Assembly: GCF_019578655.1 (NCBI RefSeq)
Contig: NC_063256.1
Location: 31,296,342-31,360,341 of the forward strand
Length of the DNA: 64,000 nucleotides
Reading direction: 5' to 3'
Source: Ricinus communis
Taxonomy: Eukaryota > Streptophyta > Magnoliopsida > Malpighiales > Euphorbiaceae
Part shown: piece after piece, positions 23,003 to 33,763 of the stretch
How positions within the stretch are numbered: the first letter of the stretch is position 1
Layout of the letters: each line of letters opens with the position of its first letter
Position numbers and translations under genes: made by a program
Notes under the pieces: generated by a model
What the model was told of the DNA's origin: nothing
Seen by the model: the letters and a program-made list of their open reading frames with translations, nothing else
The model's database searches: none

Positions 23003-23988
23003 ACAAATAAGGAAGTTGCTTCTAGATTCGTCTCTATATGTGGCAAAGCTTCCTTATGGAATCTAGTATGCCACTCAAATTAGTAAGAGTGTCTCGGAGA
23101 ATTACTTGAGTGGTGACTCCATCTTCGCGCTAGTCTTTATGACTAGTTAGCATGCCCCCGATTAGGTTGAAAGCCTTACAATGTCGTAGTTGCTAGAGAC
23201 ATTTGGGTGCACGCCCGAAACTGCAGCCAACAATGGCGACTTTACTAGAGATAAGAGAAGCTGATTCTAGTGTATCTTTATTTTTAATTTTTATTATTTA
23301 ATGAGTGATTCTTGCATCATTTGTATAGTTACTTTGGTCCCTATAGCCCCGATGGCATAGGTTAATGGTTCTTTAGTTCTACTCGAACCTTGGAATTACA
23401 ACACTGGCTAACCATCACTCACAAGTATAAGTGAGTCTCCTTCATCGCATGGACCCTTGAGTGGAGAGACGAGCCATGAAAGGACACTTTTTTTCTTGTG
23501 AAAGCCTTTTATCCTTACCCAAGACTCAGCTCATAATGATGATAGAGCAATCTCCTTTAGGAACCCATTCTGGTTGCTATTTAAGATGTTTTTCCTTATA
23601 AGTATTTAAGCCCACATATTAGAAAGCCGTAGCCCAAAAACATGTAGGAATAGGCTTTGGGCCCGAAAATATGCAGGCTTTACACTTATACTGAAAAACA
23701 TTACCTTGCTTGTTTTAATATATTTGAGAGCTTGTGGCATGCACGTCGGGCCTACTATCCCCTGTTGATAGAAAGCCCAGACCTAAAATCCTAGGAGAGA
23801 AAGACTCACCATGAACTGTGTGCGGGAGTAATAAGGTTAGAAGGATGATTGTATAGTACTTTGTAAATTTCTTTGTGTTTTATAACCTTTATTCATCTCA
23901 TGTGCATTATGCATGTCATGCATCACTCTAACTCTCTATTTCAGAGCTATTTTAGATTATCATCCTTAGTTTTGGATAAAACAAGAAT

Positions 23989-24650
23989 GGGTATCAAGAG
24001 GACCCGCTTCACCATCAATCAAGACAAGAGTCCAACAAGTAGCACTTTAAAAATTGAAACAAAGATGGCCCATATGCAAGACTTTAATGCTATCAAGATT
24101 GCAATCATGGATGACCTAAGGACTATGATGTGAGAGGAACTCCAACAACCTTTGGCCGAGATTTTTGAGAAATAGAGCATCTATGTAATTTAGATGACTA
24201 CATGCTAGAATAAGCTAAGAAAGAGTTTATTCTTACTACATAAGCTGTTGTAGAATCCGAGATTGTGCATAGTTTGACTAAAAGGCTTAACAAGATGGAA
24301 GATATGCCGAAAGATCGAGGTCTAAATTTAACCTTTGATTTTGATGAACTGATGCTGATTGGAGAGGACAAGTTACCTCCCAAATTTCACATGCTTAAAA
24401 TGCAAAAGTTCGATGGAACTGCAGATCCAAAGGTGCATTTGGAGCAATATGCTACTGTCATAAGTACTACTTATTTGGCTAGTACCCAAATTATTAAGCT
24501 ATTTTTATTTTCATGGAAGGGCTAGTTGTCAACTGTTACCATGGGTTGGAAACGGCCATCAAGTTTGATTGGAAAAGTATTTATGATGCTTTTGTGAAGC
24601 AATATGACTACAATGCTCACCTAGAAGTCTCTATAAGAGATTTGGAATGG
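23989..24650 (+). pseudogene. Tat gag, N-terminal part
   Basis: Likely start ATG at 23989 (MGIKRTRFTINQDKSPTSST) after the conserved Tat leader. The reading passes KIAIMDDLRTMM to a stop near 24131. It resumes with LTKRLNKMEDMPKDRGLNLT, ELMLIGEDKLPPKFHML and KFDGTADPKVHLEQYATVI (24265-24490), the same conserved core as at 7194-7411. The zinc-finger region seen in the other pol-less Tat copy (55820-56300) is missing here. At about 24650 the sequence passes into the 3' flank of the antisense gene. Stops and a frame change make it inactive. Confidence 0.78.
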
Positions 24651-25787
24651 ACAAAGAATTTCCTCATCGTAGCTCCAACCATTCGATGTACATGCTCGAA
24701 CTGACCTCTCTGAACCTATATGATTACTTATTATTACTAACATTTCAGGGAAAGAAAAGATGCAAAGTATTAAAAAGGAATGCAACTTATGTGCCAGTAC
24801 TTATGGTGAACTTTGGAGGGAGGCAGTGCTCCATAGCGAGCCGATACTCCATGGCACCAGCAAGAATCTAGTGTGAAGCCATCGGGTCTGGGAGAAATGC
24901 AACGCTCCCAGGCACCACATCTAGCATCATTGTAGGAGGTGCTTTAGATGCAACACTTACAGAGGAGCCTAAGATATGTGAAGGTTTGGAGAGGCGAGTG
25001 GACCGTCCCCCTATCAACTTAGGAGCTAGGGGCGCATGACGGATTAACTTTAGCAAAACAACTAAGTGAGTGATCGAGTAAAAGAGAAGAGAAAATGAAA
25101 ACTCAAGCAAGTCAAGAATAGACCTGGGCCACGGTATCATTGTCGAGAGGCATAGGCCCTAGTAGCTGAGGCATGAAGGAGGTATAGTCTGTCCTTTGAG
25201 ACCGGATGGTTAGGTCCTCAAAGTCATCATATCCCTCCAAGCTCGGGGCTAGCTCCTCGCCGACAAGGTGAGTAGTTCAAAACATGGAGAGAGAGGGAGA
25301 TAATAGAACCCCATGCCTGTTAGGCGTCCTCTCCTAGCCATGGATCCTCTCACCTAAGAACCAGGCCCGACAAGCAAGGCTAACGAAGAGAACCCTCCTA
25401 TGGTCGAGGTCCGTAGCAGAGAGCATGTAAGGGTCCCAATGATGGCGCTAGTCTAGCCAATAATTATGAATCCGCATATTGCAGAGGTAACTAACTAGAA
25501 CTTATAAAACACAGATATGACTAATAATTTTTATTTGAACCTTATCTTAGGTTAGGGAGTTGATCCACATGCGATGCACATGGACCTGCGCCCACTCTAG
25601 AAGGACACTCCTGCTCGAGCCCCAACGACTCAAATACGAGAAGGCTTGGGAAGTGCTTATAGGTTGCGAGCCCATCAGAAGGCCAAGCTCTAAGGCCCAA
25701 ACCTATAAATCAAGAGTTAGTAGTTGCTATGCAAATATAAGGAAGCATAAAATAAAAGAAGTCAAAGTGGATAGAACTTACGTGAAT

Positions 25788-27204
25788 TGATGGGTGCTAC
25801 TCGTGTTAGCTACAATCTAAGGCAGTGTACCTATCGATGCAGTCTAGCACTAATGGCGAGTATAAAGGTCGTATTCCTCGGGAAAGTGAAAGCCCAGAGT
25901 TACTCCTTTATTCTTTGTTATATTAACCTATAATTAGCGATGAATAATTTCTAAACTAACTAATAGCTATAAGCTAAGTCCTAAGGGAGATGCAAGAATG
26001 ATTGATAAACGAAATAATCAAGACAAGAAGACAAACCCAAAGGGAATCTAAACTAATTGGCAATCAAACAAAAGATAAAGGATCGGTGAGTCTAATTATG
26101 CTACCCGTGGACAAATTCTTAACCGAATTCGATTTCTCTCTCGAGATAACCGAATTCCTAAACCTAATAACCTAAAGTTGAAATCTCTTCCTAACGATTG
26201 ATTCTTAAATTAGCATTAAGCTTTAATCCGCCTCTATTAAGCTTTGTTAATTCTTAATCCGGCTAGTTAATTATCCTTATCTCTAAGCGATTATTAACCA
26301 GTTCTTGCTATTCAAAATTCCAATTGCCAAATGGACTTCTCAATCACACAAAGTAATCTAACCACACAATTCACAACGTCTCATGAATAATGCATTATCT
26401 TATTAATACTGAAAGCAAGAAGAATACAAAACTAATCCAAACAATCCAACAATATAATACTAAGCCAACATAGTAAAGAAATCCCAATGGATTTAATCAA
26501 TCTAGCTAATCATGTTCATTATCAAAATACACAAGAATTCAATTACAACAATAAGTAAAAGGTAGAGAGAACCCAATTACACCCTTGGATGAGAGTAAAC
26601 AGCCCCAAATCCTTTTGCTCCAATTGAATCGATTCTTGTTCCTCTTGCTCGATTTGAAAATCAATCGACGAACCTCGCCCAATCTTCGATCTTTGAAGGG
26701 AATCTGATTGAAACCTTGATCCAAGTCTCCTTTTCCCTTAGTTTCAACTCAGAAAACCCTTAGAGAGAGAAATATTAGGGTTTGGGACGTTCTAACCCTA
26801 GCCTCCTCCTCCTTCTTTTCCTCTCTTCGTTCTTTTAATTATTCCCCCTGTCGCCAGCCAACACGGCCGTGTTCTTGGCAGTGTTAGGGAAACGGTCTGG
26901 TGTTCCTAGACGTGTTACTCTCTGTGGCTGTGCTCGCTAAGAACTTATTTTTCTTTTATGTTTGATGACACCCGTTGAAACTAACACGGCCATGTTCAGC
27001 TTCCTCATGATCGTACTTAGCTTGTTTCGGCAGCTTTAGTGTCCAATTATGCTCAAATTCTTCCCTTTATCATCCTTTGACTTCTTTTGGACCTAATGCA
27101 CACAAACAGACGCATAGGGTGAGTGTTGGGACCAATTCACATCAAAATGTCCATAAAATCAATCTTAAAAACCCCATTTAGATGTGTGTATTTTACGCAC
27201 ATCA
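25788..27204 (-). repeat. 3' LTR of the minus-strand Athila element (1417 bp)
   Basis: The minus strand starts TGATGTGCGTAAAATACACA and ends GTAGCACCCATCA. The adjoining GTGTGGGGTTATT (complement at 27205-27217) is the polypurine tract. It lacks part of an ACACGGCC/GGCCGTGT segment present in the 5' LTR. Confidence 0.9.
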
Positions 27205-28790
27205 AATAACCCCACACTTAGCTCATTGCTTGTCCTCAAGCAATCAAAAGTAAAATAAGGAAAATAAACCACTAAGGAACAATACTTAAACTGACAGATA
27301 AGGTAGAGAGCTCCTGCACATGTCCTTAACAAGCGTAAGTCAAACAAAAAGAAACGAAGCAATCAATTCAAGTATCACAACCAAGATGCTAATAATTTGC
27401 AAAATACTGTCTCAACAAAATTATTCAGAACCAACTCCTCACAAGATTCACTCTAAATCACTCAAAGTGTTTGAAGAGCAATCGCTTAATGCATCAACTA
27501 CTGCCTTACTTACTATATGCTTGCTCTTAAATCCTACTCCTACCACTTATGGAGAGTCAACAACCATGTCAAGAGGTCTTTATAAGGGTTGTAATGGGGA
27601 TTAGGTAAGGGTAGGTAAATTTGGTAAGAGTTGAACCTATGGTGTTCTGTAATGAAATACATGACCTGCACACAAGCCACAATGATCACAAGGGGTAAAC
27701 AATGGACAGTAGTCCAAGGTGGGAAATAGGAGTCAAGTCAAAATGTAAACTCCGAGAAGCAATTAAATAATTAGCTTACTTTCTTTCTTTTCATCACCCT
27801 TCCCTCTTATTCTTCTTATTATATTTTTTTTCTTCTTTTTTTTTCGTCTTTTTTTTTTCTTTTTCATAAGGAAAGAACATGTTCTTTTGGATTGAAGAAA
27901 GCTGCTATAAGATTCTAACGCTATTCCCAAAACCAATATTCTCAATAAAAACAACTCATATGCAAAATCATAACCCAAAGTAGAATAAAACTAAGTGGTA
28001 ATGGAATACGATAAAAAAAATGGTGAAAGAAGGGGTTATCTACAGAATCAATAAACAAATGAAGGCTATTTGGCTAGAATGAAAAATCTAAGTGCCTCTA
28101 TCATACCAAAGTGTTAAACTCTCCTTATGGCCCTCATAAACATTACCGAGCAAGTTCTAAAAGTAAAGACAGTAATTGGCACTCTCAACAAGAAATAAAT
28201 ACAAGCATATAAAGTGTATGCTTACAATTTAGGCTCAAATTCTCACAAGTGTACATTTGAGTAGGTTCCAAATAAAAATCATCAAAACAGAATTAGATAA
28301 ACCAAAGCAACTTAGCACAAAACGCAAACTAATTATCTTACATTCTTCCGCAAGACTCAACACTATCGGTTTTACCTGATCACATGGACATAAACAGGAT
28401 TTTCAAAAGTAAGTCAACAGTAAAAGCATCGAAACAAAGTGAAAAATTTTCAAAATTTTACAAAAAATTGCACAAAGAATAAACAAATAACTGAGATGGG
28501 ATAAATATCACCCACCCCACACTTGAAGGACACACTGTCCCCAGTGTACAAAATATAAGAAATAAAAAAGGAGAAAGAACTAATACTGCCCTGACTATGG
28601 CTCCGGAGTGAAAAGAGGTGCATCAGCAGGTATATAAGGGCGCTGGCTAGTCTGTGGTAGAGGAGTGGCTGCAAATAATAAAATAAGGAATTAAAATCGA
28701 AATTGAAACAAAAATTAAATAAAATATGAAAACTAAAACTAATAAAATGTTTCAAAATGAAAGGGTAAAAAAAAATGAAAGAGAAATAAA
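27205..28790 (-). other. 3' untranslated region of the minus-strand Athila element
   Basis: No gene is supported; long AT- and purine-rich runs (27820-27870) are present. Read on the minus strand, CTGGGGACAGTGTGTCCTTC and AAGTGTGGGGTGGG (about 28500-28545) form the internal polypurine-like motif shared with the other Athila copies. Confidence 0.6.
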
Positions 28791-28799
28791 ATAAAATTT

Positions 28800-29207
28800 G
28801 GGGTGCCTCCCAAAAGCGCTTCTTTTTTATGTGATGAGTCTTCTTAGCTGGACTCATGGTGAAAAGCAAACGGGCGTGATCGACAACCATCCATCCTTCT
28901 TCCAATGAAATGGCTTCAAGTATCCGCTTAAAGGGATAATCGTCGACTTCCTCTTCCCGACTATCAAGCAAGCTGCCAGTATGATGGGCAAAACTCGCTC
29001 CTCGTATAATTGCACGTAGTCATGATGCTCTAGGGGCTCTTCCAATATGAAAGCTGGAGTTTCAACAATTGGAAGGATCGACGGTTGGGCAATTTCTTCA
29101 AGAACATCGATGGTTTTCTCTAGTCCTTGGCTTGGTTCACTTGCTAGAAGAAACTCGAGCTCCTCCAAGACTTCTTCATTGGATAACTCGTGCTCATCTT
29201 CCATCAT
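28800..29207 (-). pseudogene. Athila pre-RT linker remnant
   Basis: The minus strand from 29207 reads MMEDEHELSNEEVLEELEFL, then PAFILEEPLEHHDYVQLYEE, ERVLPIILAACLIVGK and LKPFHWKKDGWLS. It is equivalent to the linker at 19215-19709 in the other short Athila element. It then switches frame into SPAKKTHHIKKKRFWEAP, encoded by the post-pol AAGCGCTTTTGGGAGGCACC motif (about 28807-28830). RT, RNase H and integrase are absent. Reading frames are long relative to the element's age, but no catalytic domain is left, so this can at most give a short linker peptide. Confidence 0.65.
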
Positions 29208-29263
29208 TGAAGGGACTTATGGAAAATCCACCAAAAATTCCTCTAATCGCAACTCAAAGATCA

Positions 29264-29467
29264 TCAATCGTATTCCCGCTGATAGTCTTTCAGAGGGATC
29301 ATATTTGCCTCTTCCTTTTCTGGTTCTATCTCCATGTTCAAAGAGTCATCCTGCACATAAGCATCATCGTCAAACATAATAGATAAACCAGAAAAATTCT
29401 CACCTGAACGCAAAGTAACGGCGCTCAAATGTTCCTTGGATTCAGTAGCATTTGATGGAGTTCCCAA
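29264..29467 (-). pseudogene. Athila gag-to-protease linker fragment
   Basis: The minus strand reads SKEHLSAVTLRSGENFSG, the AVTLRSG signature that follows gag in this lineage, then an acidic stretch (DDDAYVQDDSLNMEIEPEKE). The aspartic protease that normally follows is not found. It lies between the gag piece (29552-30028) and the linker (28854-29207). Confidence 0.65.
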
Positions 29468-29551
29468 TTGCTCTTCAACTAGTAACTTGAAGATTAAGCC
29501 TACTTGATGCTCTATGTTGTTAATCGAGGCTTGTTGATCTTCAAGTATCCT

Positions 29552-30028
29552 CTATGTTTGTTGGAATCTATCATTAAGACTTGTAATGAACCTCATCATC
29601 AGCTCCTCCGATACTAACTCTTCATCTTGATTTGAAGGTGCAAGATTAGGTTGCTGATGTGGTTGCTGAGATTCTGGTGGTTCTGGGCCATCTAAGCTCC
29701 ATCCATAGGGTGAATGAGTGCTCCACTCTTGATTATAGGTGCTTCTATACGAGTCATTTGGCCAATTGCCCGTATAATTTACCTGTTCACAGTTATAAGA
29801 ATAAGGAGTAAAATCACTGCACAATGGACAATCATTACTCAAATGTAAACCACAACAAAATTCACAAAAAACTTGAGATGAAAGGATAGGAGTGGAGAGT
29901 TGAACGGTAGCCCTGCAAAACGATTCCACTCGAGCTTCTAAAGATGCACAGGTATCCCAATTTTTAGCACTCTCTTGGTTCCTAATCCCATTTTCCAATG
30001 CGTCATACAAAGAGTTTGAGTTTAGCAT
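29552..30028 (-). CDS. Athila gag C-terminal fragment with zinc knuckle
   Basis: An open frame of 158 codons with no internal stop. It begins MLNSNSLYDALENGIRN only about 160 bases after the PBS, so the long N-terminal part of gag has been removed. Residues about 54-67 read CEFCCGLHLSNDCP, a CX2CX4HX4C zinc knuckle expected to bind nucleic acid. The rest is Tyr/Ser/Asn-rich (YNCEQVNYTGNWPNDSY) and Gln/Pro-rich near the end, with a C-terminal MMRFITSLNDRFQQT. Full-length Athila gag is several times longer. Whether this short product is made is unknown. The intact frame could reflect recent insertion rather than selection. Confidence 0.7.
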   Translation of the reverse strand: MLNSNSLYDALENGIRNQESAKNWDTCASLEARVESFCRATVQLSTPILSSQVFCEFCCGLHLSNDCPLCSDFTPYSYNCEQVNYTGNWPNDSYRSTYNQEWSTHSPYGWSLDGPEPPESQQPHQQPNLAPSNQDEELVSEELMMRFITSLNDRFQQT

Positions 30029-30186
30029 TGAACCTCCTTATAATTCACTATCTGAATCATAAATTTAAACTAAATAAATATGTATAAATAAAATAAAATA
30101 AATAAAGAAAAAAAATCATAAAATAATAAGAAAGAAAAAAAAGGCTAAATTAACAAATAGCAAATTTCACTCTAGTTTTCAAACAT

Positions 30187-30204
30187 TCCCCGGCAACGGC
30201 GCCA
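30187..30204 (-). other. Athila primer-binding site (tRNA-Asp type), intact
   Basis: The minus strand reads TGGCGCCGTTGCCGGGGA, the standard Athila site, six bases after the LTR end. Confidence 0.9.
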
Positions 30205-30210
30205 AAAACT

Positions 30211-31634
30211 TGATGGGTGCTACTCGTGTTAGCTACAATCTAAGGCAGTGTACCTATCGATGCAGGCTAGCATTAATGGCGAGTATCAAGGTCGTATTCC
30301 TCGGGAAAGTGAAAGCCCAAAGTTACTCATTTGTTCTTTGTTATATTAACCTAAAATTAGCGATGAATAATTTCTAAACTAACTAATAGCTACAAGCTAA
30401 GTCCTAAGGGAGATGCAAGAGTGATTGATAAACGAAATAATCAAGACAAGAAGACAAACCCAAAGGGAATCTAAACTAATTGGCAATCAAACAAAAGATA
30501 AAGGATCGGTGAGTCTAATTATGCTACCCGTGGATGAATTCTTAACCGAATTCGGTTTCTCTCTCGAGATAACCGAATTCCTAAACCTAATAACCTAAAC
30601 TTGGAATCTCTTCCTAACGATTGATTCTTAAATTAGCATTAAGCTTTAATCCGCCTCTATTAAGCTTTGTTAATTCTTAATCCGGCTAGTTAATTATCCT
30701 TATCTCTAAGCGATTATTAACCAGTTCTTGCTATTCAAAATTCCAATTGCCAAATGGACTTCTCAATCACACAAAGCAATCTAACCACACAATTCACAAC
30801 GTCTCATGAATAATGCATTATCTTATTAATACTGAAAGCAAGAAGAATACAAAACTAATCCAAACAATCCAACAATATAATACTAAGCCAACATAGTAAA
30901 GAAATCCCAATGGATTTAATCAATCTAGCTAATCATGTTCATTATCAAAATACACAAGAATTCAATTGCAACAATAAGTAAAAGGTAGAGAAACCCTGAT
31001 TACACCCTTGGATGAGAGTAAACAGCCCCAAATCCTTTTGCTCCAATTGAATCGATTCTTGTTCCTCTTGCTCGATTTGAAAATCAATCGACGAATCTCG
31101 CCCAATCTTCGATCTTTGAAGGGAATCTGATTGAAACCTTTATCCAAGTCTCCTTTTCCCTTAGTTTCAACTCAGAAAACCCTTAGAGAGAGAAATATTA
31201 GGGTTTGGGACGTTCTAACCCTAGCCTCCTCATTCTTCTTTTCCTCTCTTCGTTCTTTTAATTATCCCCCCTGTCGCCGCCAACACGGCCGTGTTCTTAG
31301 CCGTGTTGGGGACACGGTCTGGTGTTCCTGGCTGTGTTACTCTCTGTGGTCGTGCTCGCTAAGAACTTATTTTTCTTTTATGTTTGATGACACCCAACAT
31401 GGCCGTGTTGGGAACACGGCCATGTTCAGCTTCCTTATGATCGTACTTAGCTTGTTTCGACAGCTTCGGCGTCCAATTATGCTCAAATTCTTCCCTTTAT
31501 CATCCTTTGACTTCTTTTGGACCTAATGCATACAAACAGACGCATAGGGTGAGTGTTGGGACCAATTCACATCCAAATGTCCATAAAATCAATCTTAAAA
31601 ACCCCATTTAGATGTGTGTATTTTACGCACATCA
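30211..31634 (-). repeat. 5' LTR of the minus-strand Athila element (1424 bp)
   Basis: Same ends as the LTR at 25788-27204. The U3 region contains ACACGGCCGTGT-type palindromes at about 31285-31425. Confidence 0.9.
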
Positions 31635-32949
31635 TGAATCACGTGCCAAAAGTCTCATATCCTCTTGCTCCTATAGGCGGCAATGTCCATTTGCTGGACA
31701 AATAGGCAAAAGTTATAGATCCCTAATTGAAAGAGGAGACCTAGTCCAAATCTCATAATGAGGTCAAGTAATGGAAGTTTAGTGAGTTCCCCGAGTCATT
31801 GAACAAAGTAGTCTAGAAGAGGTACACCAAGAAGGCCCGAGCCATCTAATCCAACTCCTAAGAATTCCAAGGCTTTTAGTGTAATGAAGGGGAATGCTTT
31901 AATAGGCTAAACATCGAGTGTTCTTACACACCGGAAAGAATCCACGTAAGTCTGTCATATAATGCTTTAGGACATCGAAGCGTTGATCATAGATCGCAGA
32001 ATCAAAAGGTGTAGATGTACCTGTGAAATCAATCCCCGTGATAGCAGTAAAGGAAAGTGGAGATCAGGTCAGTTCACCAACTGGGTTGTGGAATGTGTGG
32101 GTGGTTTCTATCTACCTCTCAAGTAATGCATAGACTAAAGTATGGTCTATTCTCCCAGTGGCAGATGGAAGTGTAGCAACGAATTGATGGAATCCAGTGT
32201 CACCGATCCTACCCTGTATAGAGCTTGATAACTCATCGAACCATTCGCAAGCACTATAGAAAGTTTTGGCGAACCATAATAATACGACTTCGCTATGAAA
32301 AAGCGCAAAGTACAATTATGTAAACACAATGCACACACATAAAGACCTAAAACAAATAAGGACATTATTATTGTTATTTTGTATTAAAATATCTAAAATT
32401 CTGGTTTTCGGCCTATATCTAAAATACTGGTTTTCAGCCTATGCACAGTAATTTTGGACTGTTTAGAGCCAAATCATTACTTCATAGAGCCAATCCGCTA
32501 TGCGCATAGCCAAATCAATTTTATGGATTAGGGCACGATTTTTTAAAAACTTTTTCGCAATATTTCATGTGTTTTTAGAAAATAACATGTATACCTAGTT
32601 TACAAATCACAGAAAACAAGATTTAATGCAATAAAAATACCTCTATAACGGTCAAAAATGCCCGGTGAGTATTCAATTTTCCCAAAAGAGGGATTTCCTC
32701 CCATTTGCCAAGCCCAAGATCGTTTTGGTGAGAAATCAACAATGAAAACTCCCAATTTGGTGCGATTAGGATGCGTCTAGAGAATCTCAATGAAAAGGCA
32801 GGCATTTCAAGACCGATTTCATGGAATTCAGTCGAGAAATAAGTGAGAATTCAAAGAAAGAGTAGAAAGGGGTTTGAGAGAAAAGTAAAGAAGAAATGGG
32901 TAAAGCAAGTTAATGGCTAAGAGGATATCTATATATATCCTGAAGAATA

Positions 32950-33195
32950 CAAAAATGCCATTTTAGTCGTTGACCAATCAAAATTACACCTTTAGTCCCT
33001 AGATGGACTAGTTACCAATATAAGTCTCCAGAAGACATCTAACAAGTCAATTTGCATCCCGAGATGGGAATTTTCAGAAAAATGCCATTTTGGTCACACT
33101 TTAGTCCCTGGATGGGCCAATTACCAATTTAGCCTACAGAAGACATCTAGAGAGTCAAATTGCACCCCAAAGTGGGAATTTTTAACTAAAAGTCA
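32950..33195 (+). repeat. Tandem duplication in the Tat 3' region
   Basis: Two diverged copies of about 110-125 bases, each running from AATGCCATTTT through TTTAGTCCCT and AGAAGACATCTA to a GTGGGAATTTT-like end (32954-33078 and 33080-33190). Confidence 0.75.
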
Positions 33196-33317
33196 ATAGT
33201 ACCCAAAAGTGGAAAAGTTTGCCAAATCAAGCTGAAGTAGCAATTACAACATAGTTGCATCCTAAAGCGAAAAAATGATAAAAAAGCTAGAGGAAAGTCT
33301 CTACAAATATAAATGAT

Positions 33318-33615
33318 CGGGCGTGGTTCCCAAATCACAGGCGTAGTCCTTCAATGAAGCAGGTGGTCCTCAAAAATCAAGCAGGCGTAGTCTTGGAAAC
33401 TTCAAGCAAGCATAGTCCTCGAAATTTCAAGTAGGCAAAGTCCTTAAAATTTCAAGTAGGCATAGTCCTTAAAATTTCAAGCAAGCGTAGTCCTTAAACT
33501 TTCAAGCAGCTAAAGTCCTTAAAATTCAAGTACGCCTAGTCATCCAAACTCAAGCAGGCGAATTCCTTACAATTCAAGTAGACGTAGTCCTTAAAACTCA
33601 AGTAGGCGTGGTGCT
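33318..33615 (+). repeat. Minisatellite in the Tat 3' untranslated region, about 10 units of 26-31 bp
   Basis: Units of the type GGCGTAGTCCTTAAAATTTC plus AAGCA/AAGTA recur with substitutions across the stretch, about 150 bases upstream of the polypurine tract. Variable tandem repeats at exactly this place are known for Tat/Ogre elements. Confidence 0.85.
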
Positions 33616-33763
33616 CACATCAAATCAAAATCTTTACATAAATTTGAGCTTACGAGCATGGCTTCTACAGCTCATCAAGATATCATTTTGCCATATTCTT
33701 ATGCTTTGTCTCATTTTATTTAATAGTATGAGTGCTTATAAATTTCTAGTAAATGGGGGCAGC

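Larger units (their letters stand above)
15485..23231 (+). repeat. Tat LTR, split by an Athila insertion
   Basis: It begins TGTTAACACTCATTTTTCGG and ends GAAACTGCAGCCAACA before ATGGCGACTTTACTAGAGA (PBS from about 23233). Without the 17536-23002 insertion and one target copy it is about 2.28 kb. It carries AGCCAATCGGCT-type palindromes at 15740-15820 and 16875. Confidence 0.85.
25788..31634 (-). mobile_element. Non-autonomous Athila element inside the Tat antisense gene
   Basis: LTRs 30211-31634 (5') and 25788-27204 (3') on the minus strand, with an intact PBS and polypurine tract. The five flanking bases are TGAAT on both sides (25783-25787 and 31635-31639). The two LTRs differ by few substitutions and a couple of small indels, making this the youngest insertion in the window by eye. 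It encodes gag C-terminal and linker pieces only. Confidence 0.92.
24868..32805 (-). pseudogene. Antisense plant-mobile-domain gene of the Tat element (three exons), split by an Athila insertion
   Basis: Not a standard retroelement enzyme. The proteins resemble the plant mobile domain (PMD) ORFs reported as additional antisense ORFs in Tat-lineage elements; their function is unknown. Minus-strand reading: exon 1 about 32805-32641 (MPAFSLRFSRR, then LISHQNDLGLGKWEEIPLLG); intron 1 from GTATTT at 32640; exon 2 from about 32292 (FYSACEWFDELSSSIQGR, RIDHTLVYALLER, then THTFHNPVGEL). Exon 2 is broken by the 25788-31634 element and continues to GCCCAG|GTC at 25124/25123. Exon 3 is about 25035-24868 (SKPSHILGSSVSVASKAPP, DVVPGSVAFLPDPM, stop). 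A second copy at 56870-58023 aligns exon for exon. Breaks: stops in exon 2, and the expected AG before exon 3 reads AT. Intron 1 phases do not match cleanly, so its borders are uncertain. Confidence 0.68.

Noticed and set aside
28450..28971. 173-codon minus-strand open frame as a membrane protein gene
   Set aside because: After SPAKKTHHIKKKRFWEAP it is translated from A/T-rich non-coding sequence. The Phe/Ile/Leu runs are compositional.
33318..33615. Evenly spaced repeats resembling a CRISPR array
   Set aside because: The units are contiguous and diverged without unique spacers, and the setting is a plant retrotransposon 3' region.
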